Shown piece after piece: positions 46,462 through 53,837 of a DNA stretch of 64,000 bases. The first letter of the stretch is position 1. Each line of letters opens with the position of its first letter. Made by a program: the position numbers and the translations under genes. A model generated the notes under the pieces. It was not told the origin of the DNA. It did not search any database and saw only the letters and a list, made by a program, of their open reading frames with translations. The stretch comes from Aestuariivirga litoralis. GTDB lineage: Bacteria; Pseudomonadota; Alphaproteobacteria; Rhizobiales; Aestuariivirgaceae. The stretch covers positions 1 to 64,000 of the forward strand of contig NZ_QKVK01000010.1 of the NCBI RefSeq assembly GCF_003234965.1, written 5' to 3'.

Positions 46462-46539
46462 CCGTCATCCCGGCGAAAGCCGGGACCCAGCTTCCTTCAC
46501 GCCCGGCAAAGCTGGGCCCCGGCTTTCGCCGGGGTGACG
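46462..46539. repeat. Long intergenic palindrome, family A, copy 3
   Basis: The same arms as copies 1 and 2 (CCGTCATCCCGGCGAAAGCC and the inverse), with an 11-bp centre. Here it sits inside the carnitine operon, between the acyl-CoA dehydrogenase and ligase genes, where it could lower or separate expression of the two halves. Confidence 0.85.
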
Positions 46540-46577
46540 AGTAAAAGGGAGCGTGACGGCCCGAAGAAGAGCATGAC

Positions 46578-48614
46578 ATGAAGAACCTCACCCGCCTCCT
46601 CAACCCCAAGTCCATCGCCTTCGTCGGCGGCAATGAATGCGCCATCGCCATCCGCCGCACGCGGGAGCTGGGCTTCACCGGCACCATCCATGCCGTGCAC
46701 CCGAAGCGTGACGAGCTCTCCGGCATCCCTACGCTGAAGTCGCCCGAGGACATTCCGGAAGCCGTCGATGCCGCCTTCATCGCGGTGAAGAACGAGCCCA
46801 CCATCGAGGTGGTGCGCGCGCTCGCCAAGAAAGGCTGCGGCGGTGCCGTCATCTATGCCGCGGGCTTCGCCGAGACCGGCAACACCGAACTGCAGCGCGA
46901 GCTGCTCGAGGCCGCCAGGGGCATGCCGCTGATGGGGCCCAACTGCTATGGCTTCGTCAACACGCTTTCCCGCGCAGCCCTGTGGCCGGACGAGACGGGG
47001 CTCGAGCCGGTGGCGCGTGGCGTCGCGCTCATCACCCAGTCCGGCAACATCGCCTGCAACTTCACCATGATGATGCGGGGCCTGCCCGTCGCTGCCGTGT
47101 TCTCCATCGGCAACCAGGTGGACGTCGGCATGCATGACATGGTGGAGACGCTCTCCGCCGACCCGCGCATCTCGGCGATCGGCCTCCATGTCGAGGGCCT
47201 GCCGGATGTCGCCGCCTTCGCGAGGGCCGCGGCCATCGCGCGGAGCCGCAAGGTTCCCATCGTGGTGCTGAAGACGGGGCGCTCCGAACAGGGTGCGAAG
47301 GTGGCGATGAGCCATACCTCGTCGCTCGCCGGGGCGGACACGCTCTATGATGCGCTGTTCGAGCGCTATGGCATCGCGCGCATGAAGTCCGTCTCCGCCT
47401 TCGCCGAGACGCTGAAGTTCCTGCACAATGGCGGGCCCATCGCGGACTCGCGGCTCGTTTCGCTCTCCTGCTCGGGCGGTGAGGCGGCACTGGTGGCCGA
47501 CATGGCGCTGGAGAGACACGTGAGCTTCCCGCCCTTCGATGCCGAGACGAAGCCGCGCGTCGCCGCGACGCTCAACGAATATGTGGCGATCGACAACCCG
47601 CTCGACTACCACACCTTCATCTGGGGCCAGCCCGAGAAGCTGACCGCCACCTTCACAGAGGTGCTGAAGGGCGGCTTCGACGTCGGCATGGTGATCCTTG
47701 ACACGCCCACCCACCCGAAGATGAAGCCGGACAGCTGGGCCACCACGGCGCGTGCCATGGCGGCCGCGTCGAAGGCGACGGGCGCACGTGCCGCCGTTGT
47801 CGCCTCGCTGTCGGAAGGCATGCCGCTGTCGCTCGCCGACGAACTGTCGCAAGCGGGAGTGGCCCCGATGATGGGCCTCGATGATGCGCTCACCGCCTTC
47901 GAGGCCGCCGCCTTCATCGGCCGCAACTGGGCGCGAGCGGAGGAGCCGCCGCCGATGCTGCCGCCGATGAGGAAGGGCGGCGAGGAGCACGTGTTCAGCG
48001 AGTCCGCCGCGAAGGAGCTGCTGAAGAAGCACGGGCTCGCCGTTCCCGAAGGCATCGTCTGCCCGGCGGGAGACGCGGTGGCCGCCGCAGAGAAGCTCGG
48101 CTACCCGGTGACGCTCAAGGTTTCCTCTGCGGCAATTGCCCACAAGACCGAGGCCGGCGGCGTGGCGCTGAACCTGCGGAACGCCGAGGAGGTGCGCGAA
48201 GCCGCAACCCGCATGGCCAGGCTCGCACCCGACGTACTGGTCGAGCGCATGGTGACCGGCGCGGTCGCCGAACTCATCATCGGCCTCACCTCCGACCCGC
48301 AATTCGGCACCGCACTTGTCGTCGGCGCGGGCGGCATCCTCACCGAACTCCTGAAGGACTCGGTGACGCTGATCCTGCCGACCACGCGCAGCGAGATCGA
48401 GCGCGCGCTGAAGACGCTGAAGGTGTGGACCCTCGTCGAGGGCTTCCGCGGCAAGTCGGGCGACCAGGAGGCCGTGTTCCGCGCCGTCGAGGCGGTGGCG
48501 GACTTCGCCAATGCCAACCGGGGGTTGGTCGAGGAACTCGACGTCAACCCCCTGCTCGTTCTGAAGGACGGCGCCGTCGCCGTCGATGCCCTGATCAAGA
48601 TGAGGACGCCATGA
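46578..48614 (+). CDS. ADP-forming acyl-CoA ligase (acetate-CoA ligase family)
   Basis: A 678-aa fusion of both subunits of the NDP-forming acyl-CoA synthetase family: a CoA-binding Rossmann part (LLNPKSIAFVGG start), a ligase-CoA part with MGPNCYGFVNT, TQSGNIACNF and KVAMSHTSSLAG, and a C-terminal ATP-grasp domain (KHGLAVPEG; AEKLGYPVTLKVSSAAIAHK; ELDVNPLLVL). It activates an acid with CoA at the cost of ATP to ADP. In this cluster it may replace the AMP-forming CaiC to activate carnitine or gamma-butyrobetaine. It overlaps the next gene by ATGA. Confidence 0.85.
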   Translation: MKNLTRLLNPKSIAFVGGNECAIAIRRTRELGFTGTIHAVHPKRDELSGIPTLKSPEDIPEAVDAAFIAVKNEPTIEVVRALAKKGCGGAVIYAAGFAETGNTELQRELLEAARGMPLMGPNCYGFVNTLSRAALWPDETGLEPVARGVALITQSGNIACNFTMMMRGLPVAAVFSIGNQVDVGMHDMVETLSADPRISAIGLHVEGLPDVAAFARAAAIARSRKVPIVVLKTGRSEQGAKVAMSHTSSLAGADTLYDALFERYGIARMKSVSAFAETLKFLHNGGPIADSRLVSLSCSGGEAALVADMALERHVSFPPFDAETKPRVAATLNEYVAIDNPLDYHTFIWGQPEKLTATFTEVLKGGFDVGMVILDTPTHPKMKPDSWATTARAMAAASKATGARAAVVASLSEGMPLSLADELSQAGVAPMMGLDDALTAFEAAAFIGRNWARAEEPPPMLPPMRKGGEEHVFSESAAKELLKKHGLAVPEGIVCPAGDAVAAAEKLGYPVTLKVSSAAIAHKTEAGGVALNLRNAEEVREAATRMARLAPDVLVERMVTGAVAELIIGLTSDPQFGTALVVGAGGILTELLKDSVTLILPTTRSEIERALKTLKVWTLVEGFRGKSGDQEAVFRAVEAVADFANANRGLVEELDVNPLLVLKDGAVAVDALIKMRTP

Positions 48615-49411
48615 CCATCAAGGAAACCACAACGGAACCGATCCATGTCACCAGGCGCGGCCGCGTGCTCGAAGTCAGGATCGAGCGCGGCAAGGCCAAT
48701 GCCATCGACGCCGCCACGAGCCGCATCATGGGCGATGTCTTCGCCTCCTTCCGCGATGACCCGGAGCTGCGCGTCGCCATCCTCACCGGCACGGGCGAGA
48801 AGTTCTTCTGCCCCGGCTGGGACCTCAAGGCCGCGGCCGAGGGCGAGGCGCCGGATTCGGATTATGGCGTGGGCGGCTTCGGCGGGTTGCAGGAACTCCC
48901 CGGCCTCAACAAGCCCGTGATCTGCGCGGTGAACGGGCTTGCCTTCGGCGGCGGCTTCGAGATCATGATCTCGTGCGACATCATCATCGCCGCCGAGCAC
49001 GCGACCTTCGCGCTGCCGGAGATCAACTCCGGCACGGTGGCCGATGCAGCCTCGATCAAGCTGCCGCGCCGCATTCCCTACGCGGTCGCCATGGAGATGC
49101 TGTTCACCGGACGGCGCATCGATGCGAAGGAAGCCAAGCACTGGGGCCTCATCAACGAGGTGGTGCCGGCGGACCAACTGATGGAACGCGCCCGCGCCGT
49201 GGCCGACCAGCTGGCCGACGGCCCGCCGCTGGTCTTCGCGGCCATCAAGGAAATCACGCGCGAAACCGCTCACCTCCCGGTGCAGCAGGCCTTCGACATG
49301 GTGACCAAGCGCAAGCTGAAGACCGTCGACGTCCTCTATTCCAGCGAGGACCAGCTCGAAGGGGCCCGCGCCTTCGCCGAGAAGCGCAAGCCGCAGTGGA
49401 AGGGCAAGTAA
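48611..49411 (+). CDS. caiD: CaiD-like enoyl-CoA hydratase (carnitinyl-CoA dehydratase)
   Basis: A 266-aa crotonase-family protein. Close resemblance to E. coli CaiD runs along the whole length: KANAIDAATSRIMGDVFASF, GEKFFCPGWDLKAAAEGEAP, the oxyanion region FGGGFEIMIS, FALPEINSGTVAD, and the end FAEKRKPQWKGK. CaiD interconverts crotonobetainyl-CoA and carnitinyl-CoA. The start overlaps the ligase stop. It ends the carnitine operon, with a reverse-strand terminator 9 bp beyond. Confidence 0.88.
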   Translation: MTIKETTTEPIHVTRRGRVLEVRIERGKANAIDAATSRIMGDVFASFRDDPELRVAILTGTGEKFFCPGWDLKAAAEGEAPDSDYGVGGFGGLQELPGLNKPVICAVNGLAFGGGFEIMISCDIIIAAEHATFALPEINSGTVADAASIKLPRRIPYAVAMEMLFTGRRIDAKEAKHWGLINEVVPADQLMERARAVADQLADGPPLVFAAIKEITRETAHLPVQQAFDMVTKRKLKTVDVLYSSEDQLEGARAFAEKRKPQWKGK

Positions 49412-49417
49412 CGCGAC

Positions 49418-49448
49418 ACAAAAAAATGGCCCCGGCTGTGACCCCGGG
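49418..49448 (-). terminator. Intrinsic terminator for the small reverse-strand gene
   Basis: On the reverse strand GGCCCCGGGG and the complementary CCGGGGCC form a GC-rich stem around a short loop, followed by ATTTTTTTGTG. The T-run is only on this strand, so it ends the gene at 49469-49633. The hairpin could also slow read-through from caiD. Confidence 0.75.
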
Positions 49449-49468
49449 GCCTTCAGGGGAGAGAGGGT

Positions 49469-49633
49469 TCAGCCGACGAGCCAGTGGCGGCTCGACTGGC
49501 GGATGCGGGCCTGCTCGCTGTCCAGCGCCGAGGTGTCGGCGGCAGCGGTGAGGCTGCGCAGGGTCTGGCGCATGGCGCTGCCAAGGCTGGTCCAGACCGG
49601 GGTGGCGGGCATCGTGGCGATGAGGCGGGTCAT
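49469..49633 (-). CDS. Small protein of unknown function
   Basis: A 54-aa frame starting MTRLIATMPATPVW and ending RQSSRHWLVG, basic, with a serine/threonine/alanine-rich middle. I recognise no family and it lacks the DUF1127 signature. Support comes from GC-rich third codon positions and an intrinsic terminator about 20 bp past its stop. Only a weak GAAG precedes the ATG. It is divergent from a LysR-family gene with 115 bp between, so it may be a target of that regulator. Confidence 0.55.
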   Translation of the reverse strand: MTRLIATMPATPVWTSLGSAMRQTLRSLTAAADTSALDSEQARIRQSSRHWLVG

Positions 49634-49724
49634 GATCTTCAATCTTTTGTTAAGAGCTCAACTGTTGGCACTGAAAATAGGCCCCGCACCCTCGCTATAC
49701 AAACGAAGCTTTCTAGATTAATCT

Positions 49725-49739
49725 TCAAACGTTGTTTGA
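49725..49739. promoter_or_regulatory. Palindrome in the divergent LysR/small-gene region
   Basis: TCAAAC and GTTTGA flank a 3-bp centre (GTT), a perfect 6-3-6 inverted repeat ending 9 bp before the LysR ATG. LysR regulators usually bind such sites in divergent regions and repress themselves. The position so close to the start fits autorepression. No other copy was seen. Confidence 0.45.
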
Positions 49740-49748
49740 GGATTGCCC

Positions 49749-50666
49749 ATGTTACGCCACATTCCCGGCCTGCAATCGTTAAAGGCCTTCGAAGCGTCAG
49801 CCCGCCACCTGAACTTCACCCGCGCCGCCGCCGAGCTGAACGTCACCCCGGCCGCGGTGAGCCACCAGATCAAGGAGCTGGAGGAGGCCGTGGGTGTACC
49901 CCTGTTCCAGCGCACCTCACGTCACATGCAGCTGACCCGCCAGGGCCAGATCCTGAAGCCCGCCATCGCGGATGCGTTGGAAGGCCTCACCCGGGCGCTG
50001 CAGAAGCTGCGCCAGGTGGAGAACCCGACCCAGGTGCGCGTCACCGCCTCGCCCTCGATTGCCGCCAAGTGGCTGGTGCCGCGCATCGACCGCTTCCTCG
50101 AGTCGATGCCCGGCGCCGACGTGCGCATCGACGTTTCCTCCGAGCCCCTCGATTTCGACCGGGAGGACATCGACGTGGCGATCCGCTTCGGCGACGGGGT
50201 CTATCCCGGCCTCGTGGTCGAGAAGCTGTTCCACGACACGCTGTTCCCGGTCTGCAGCCCGGAGCTGCTGAAGGGCGCGAAGCCGCTGCGCGAGCCGAAG
50301 GACCTCCTGCAGTTCACGCTCATCCACCTCGAATGGGAGGCGCAGGGTGCCGTCTGGCCCAACTGGCGCATGTGGATGCTGGCGGCGGGCGTGAAGGACT
50401 TCAACGACACGCGCGGCCTCCATTTCAGCCAGACGTCGCTCGCCGTGCAGGCCGCCGTCGATGGCCATGGCGTGGCGCTGGGCGACTCGACGCTGGTGGC
50501 GGACGACCTCGCCTCGGGGCGGCTGGTGAAGCCCTTCGAGCTCTCGCTCCGGAGCCCGGCGCAATTCGCCTATCACCTGATCACGCGGCGCGACACGGCG
50601 GAACGCCCGATGACCAGGGCCTTCCGCAACTGGATCATCGCGGAAGCGGCGGCAAGCCAGGGGTAG
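49749..50666 (+). CDS. LysR-family transcriptional regulator (GcvA-like)
   Basis: A 305-aa regulator. The N-terminal helix-turn-helix (about 18-65; HLNFTRAAAELNVTPAAVSH, QIKELEEAVGVPLFQRT) resembles GcvA-type LysR proteins. The C-terminal half is a periplasmic-binding-like effector domain (RVTASPSIAAKWLVPRID; AIRFGDG; AVDGHGVALGDSTLV). The ATG at 49749 matches the family start. It is divergent from the 54-aa gene and shares a palindrome with it. The effector is unknown. Confidence 0.88.
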   Translation: MLRHIPGLQSLKAFEASARHLNFTRAAAELNVTPAAVSHQIKELEEAVGVPLFQRTSRHMQLTRQGQILKPAIADALEGLTRALQKLRQVENPTQVRVTASPSIAAKWLVPRIDRFLESMPGADVRIDVSSEPLDFDREDIDVAIRFGDGVYPGLVVEKLFHDTLFPVCSPELLKGAKPLREPKDLLQFTLIHLEWEAQGAVWPNWRMWMLAAGVKDFNDTRGLHFSQTSLAVQAAVDGHGVALGDSTLVADDLASGRLVKPFELSLRSPAQFAYHLITRRDTAERPMTRAFRNWIIAEAAASQG

Positions 50667-50677
50667 GCTCCCGTCCT

Positions 50678-50753
50678 CATCATGGCCGGGCTTGTCCCGG
50701 CCACCCTCTTCGCCTGTGGAAAAGGATGCCCGGAACGAGCCCGGGCATGATGA
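50678..50753. repeat. Long intergenic palindrome, family B, copy 1
   Basis: Outer arms CATCATGGCCGGGCTTGTCC and its near-complement ending GCCCGGGCATGATG, each arm also palindromic by itself, around an 18-bp centre. A second copy is at 59780-59856. It lies between the convergent LysR and MFS genes. Confidence 0.85.
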
Positions 50754-50762
50754 ATGGTCGGT

Positions 50763-51911
50763 TCAGGCTGGCGAGGCCAGGCTCCTCTTCAGTGCAATTA
50801 CCGCCGCCACGGCAACCGTCGCCGCAGAGGCGAAAGCCACCGCGAAGAAGCCGTGCGCCTGGTAGACCGGGCCGTAGACGGCACCCGCCGTGCCCAGCGA
50901 GACATAGGTGGTGAAGGAGAACAGGCCCATGATCGTGCCGCGCAGCCGCGGCGAGAGCGTGTTCATGTAGGAGACCAGCGTCGTCATGCAGAAGTGGTTG
51001 GCGAGCCCCCAGAAGAAGGGCCACAGCGCCACGCTGACGATGCGCTCCGCCGCGAAGGGCAGGACGAGATAGTTGACGCCGACGAGTGCGAGGCCCAGCG
51101 GCAGCATGCGGACCGGGCCCTTGCGGTCGATCCACTTGTCGAAGATGACGCCAAGCCCAAAGCCCACGCCATAGGCGAGCGAGATGGTGCCGCCGAGCCA
51201 GGCCCCTGCCCCATGCGTCTGGCGCACATGATCACCGATGAAGGTATAGGTCTGGTAGAAGGCGATCATGTAGGCGAAGGTGGCGAGGTAACCGGTCCAG
51301 GCGCCGGGCAGCCGCAGCACGTCCATGTAGCGCACGCGCTCCGCCGTGGCCTGCGCGGAGCCGCGTGGAAGAAGACTCCCTGCAAACGGCATGGCGGCCG
51401 CCACGAGCCCGACGATCAGGAAGGTGCCGCGCCAGCCGACGAAGGCCGAGAGCACGGCGGCCAGCGGCACGCCCGCCACCATGGCGATGGACCAGCCGAA
51501 CAGCACCTTTCCCAAATCCTGCGAGCGCCGCTCCGGCGGGGCGATGTCGCCCGTCAGCGCATAGGTGGCCGGGATGATGACGCCCGAGGCGAGACCCGCC
51601 ACCAGCTGAGCGCCCGCCAGCACACGCCAGTCCCAGGCGAAGGCGCAGAGGAAGAGCGACACGGCGAGCAGCGCGAAGGCGATGCGGATGGCACCGCGCT
51701 TGGGCCAGCGGCCAAGTTGCGGGGCCGCCAGCAGCGCGGCGGTGGCCACGCCCACGCCATAGGCGGAGGCCGCAAAGCCGATTTCCTTCGCCTGTGTGCC
51801 GAGCCCCGCCGCGATGTCGGTCAGGAGCGGCGACAGCATCAGCGCCTGGATGCCGACGGCGGCGATCGAGAGCGTGAGGAGAAGGAGCGGCGTGCGCCCT
51901 TGCGAACTCAT
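50763..51911 (-). CDS. Major facilitator superfamily transporter
   Basis: A 382-aa protein with 12 hydrophobic segments in two six-helix halves and a weak MFS loop 2-3 motif (APQLGRWPKRGAIR). The family exports drugs or takes up sugars and acids; the substrate is unknown. The start overlaps the SDR stop (ATGA), so the SDR and this transporter are co-expressed. Confidence 0.85.
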   Translation of the reverse strand: MSSQGRTPLLLLTLSIAAVGIQALMLSPLLTDIAAGLGTQAKEIGFAASAYGVGVATAALLAAPQLGRWPKRGAIRIAFALLAVSLFLCAFAWDWRVLAGAQLVAGLASGVIIPATYALTGDIAPPERRSQDLGKVLFGWSIAMVAGVPLAAVLSAFVGWRGTFLIVGLVAAAMPFAGSLLPRGSAQATAERVRYMDVLRLPGAWTGYLATFAYMIAFYQTYTFIGDHVRQTHGAGAWLGGTISLAYGVGFGLGVIFDKWIDRKGPVRMLPLGLALVGVNYLVLPFAAERIVSVALWPFFWGLANHFCMTTLVSYMNTLSPRLRGTIMGLFSFTTYVSLGTAGAVYGPVYQAHGFFAVAFASAATVAVAAVIALKRSLASPA

Positions 51912-52699
51912 TCCGGTGAAAGGGCAGGATGCTGCTCGAACACGGCGACCGGCATCTGCTCGTAATCGATGATGGCCCCCGTCATCATCTGGGCCGAGGG
52001 CGAGACGAGATAGGCGACGAGGCCCGCCACGTCCTCGGGCGTGATCATGCGGCCCGCCGGCATGCGCCGTCCGATGGCCTCCGCCCAGTCCTGCGGCATG
52101 TTGTGAAAGCCCGTCTGCAGCGCGTGCTCGCCGTCGGAATTCACCCAGCCGAGGTTGATGGCGAAGATGCGGATGCCGTCGCGCGCCACCTTCTGCGCCG
52201 AGGAGCGGGTGAGGATGTTGAGCGCCGCCTTGGACGCCGAATAGGTGGTGAGGTTGGGCGGCCCGCCATGCGACAGCATGGAGGACATGTTGATGATGGT
52301 GCCGCAGCGGTTCACCCGCATGGCCTTCACCGCCTCCTGCATCATGAAATAGGGGGCGCGCGCATTGACGCCGAACAGGCGTTCGAAGGCCTCGGGCGTG
52401 GTGTCGTCAAGGCCGCAGCGCTCGGTGTTGCCCGCCGCGTTGATGAGTACGTCGAGGCGGCCGAAGGCACTCATGGCAGCGGCCACCGCGCGGGCCGGAA
52501 GGCTGGCATCCAGCAGGTCGCCGGCGAGGGTTTCAACCCGGCCCAGGGTGTTCAGCCGGGTGGCAGCCTCGGCAAGCTTTTCCGCGTTGCGGTCCAGCAG
52601 CAACACGCCGCCGAAGCCCAGTTCCAGAAGCTTCTTCGCCGCGGCGTAACCCATTCCCTGCGCCGCCCCGGTGACCAGCGCGATCCGTCCGTCAGCCAT
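51908..52699 (-). CDS. SDR-family oxidoreductase
   Basis: A 263-aa short-chain dehydrogenase: cofactor motif TGAAQGMG near residue 11, LINAAGN in place of NNAG, NMSSML and the active-site YSASK. D36 after the second strand suggests NAD. The ATG at 52699 (MADGRIALVTG) is preferred because GGGGA lies 5 bp upstream; an ATG 12 bp earlier is possible. It is linked to the MFS gene. Substrate unknown. Confidence 0.82.
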   Translation of the reverse strand: MADGRIALVTGAAQGMGYAAAKKLLELGFGGVLLLDRNAEKLAEAATRLNTLGRVETLAGDLLDASLPARAVAAAMSAFGRLDVLINAAGNTERCGLDDTTPEAFERLFGVNARAPYFMMQEAVKAMRVNRCGTIINMSSMLSHGGPPNLTTYSASKAALNILTRSSAQKVARDGIRIFAINLGWVNSDGEHALQTGFHNMPQDWAEAIGRRMPAGRMITPEDVAGLVAYLVSPSAQMMTGAIIDYEQMPVAVFEQHPALSPE

Positions 52700-52787
52700 G
52701 TCCTTCCCCATTCAGCCGACGCAGCTTAGGTGATTTGGGGCGCAGGCTCAAAGTGCAGAAGGCATGCGGGCCGTGCGGGCCAGAAGA

Positions 52788-53132
52788 TCAGTAGGCAGGT
52801 GGAACGCACCACACCTGGTTTTTCTTGTAGTCGATGCGATAGACCCGCGACGGGGCGCCGAACTGCGTCCGGCAGATTTCGCGCGCCCGTTCCATCATCT
52901 TTTCACGTTGCGCTGCGGTGTATTCATTCCGGCCCTTGTGGTTGCCCTTGGCGGGCGCCTGCACCTTCTTGTGCGTCACCGCTCCGGACTTGGTCTTGGT
53001 GGGCGGCGATGACTGGCTTGTCTTGCATCTTCCGCCCGTGGCGCGCTGGCAGGTGTCGGACGCAGTGGCCCCCTCGCTGAACCCCAGCAGGGCGATCATC
53101 AGTCCGGCAGACAGGGCAAGCAGGCGCAACAT
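52788..53132 (-). CDS. Small exported basic protein, unknown
   Basis: A 114-aa protein with a signal peptide (cleavage near residue 25, ATAS-D), a disordered lysine/threonine-rich middle, and a C-terminal helix plus VYRIDYKKNQVWCVPPAY. Four cysteines (two near the new N-terminus, two in the C-terminal part) could form disulfides in the periplasm. I know no named family. It stands alone, 77 bp from the SRPBCC gene and 88 bp from the SDR gene. Confidence 0.6.
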   Translation of the reverse strand: MLRLLALSAGLMIALLGFSEGATASDTCQRATGGRCKTSQSSPPTKTKSGAVTHKKVQAPAKGNHKGRNEYTAAQREKMMERAREICRTQFGAPSRVYRIDYKKNQVWCVPPAY

Positions 53133-53209
53133 CTGGAACCTCGGCAGCGTCTGGCCGCAGGGTTATCCGGATTGCGCCCGATTTCAACCAAAAAGTGTCT
53201 TTTCAGTCG

Positions 53210-53743
53210 TTATGGCCGTTCTGCCAGTGTCCTGAGGTTCCTCAGCGCCGCGTCGTAATCAGCTCCCACGGTCCGGTCCATCCCCAGCCCGGCCCAGCGG
53301 TCGATGACGCCGGGAAGCTGCGATTCGAAACGCCATGTCACCCGCGTGCCCTGTCCCTGCGGGGCGAAATCCATCGCTGCGGTGGAGGTGCCGAAACCGG
53401 CATAGTCAGAGCGGGTCGAAACGCGCACGTGCGGCAAGGCATCGGTGACGGTCATCGTGCCGCTGCCGACCATCGGGTTGCCGGAGGTCCAGCGCATGAC
53501 CTGCCCCGCGCCCTGCTCCGCGCCCTCGAAGCTGAACCGCGTGCGCGGATCGGCCTCGAGCCATGCCGACCATTCCGGCCAGCGCCGCAGGTCGGCCGCA
53601 ATGGCATAGATCTTCTCCGGCGGTGCGGCGATGTCGATCGACCGCTCCACCCGTGCCACCCCCGGCAGCAGCAGCGCACCGCCATAGAAGATGACGGTGA
53701 ACCCCATGATGAGGAAGACGATGGCCTTGATGACGGATTTCAT
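53210..53743 (-). CDS. SRPBCC-family (polyketide cyclase-like) membrane-anchored protein
   Basis: A 177-aa protein. One N-terminal membrane helix (IKAIVFLIMGFTVIFYGGA) is followed by a START/Bet v1-like domain: VERSIDIAAPPEKIYAIAAD, LRRWPEWSAWLEADP, VTWRFESQLPG. The family binds hydrophobic ligands; function unknown. The start at 53743 is the ATG just before the membrane helix. It is divergent from the FAD oxidoreductase gene, 94 bp apart. Confidence 0.8.
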   Translation of the reverse strand: MKSVIKAIVFLIMGFTVIFYGGALLLPGVARVERSIDIAAPPEKIYAIAADLRRWPEWSAWLEADPRTRFSFEGAEQGAGQVMRWTSGNPMVGSGTMTVTDALPHVRVSTRSDYAGFGTSTAAMDFAPQGQGTRVTWRFESQLPGVIDRWAGLGMDRTVGADYDAALRNLRTLAERP

Positions 53744-53837
53744 GGTCGGAGTTAGGACCACAGCCCAGTGCCCTTGGCAAGGCCGGGTTGCTTGGGCGCC
53801 GCTTGATCCCCCCGCATTCCTCGCGCAATCTGCGCAC

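Noticed and set aside
49418-49448. Terminator of the carnitine operon
   Set aside because: The T-run lies on the reverse strand only. On the forward strand the hairpin is not followed by T, so it serves the small reverse-strand gene.
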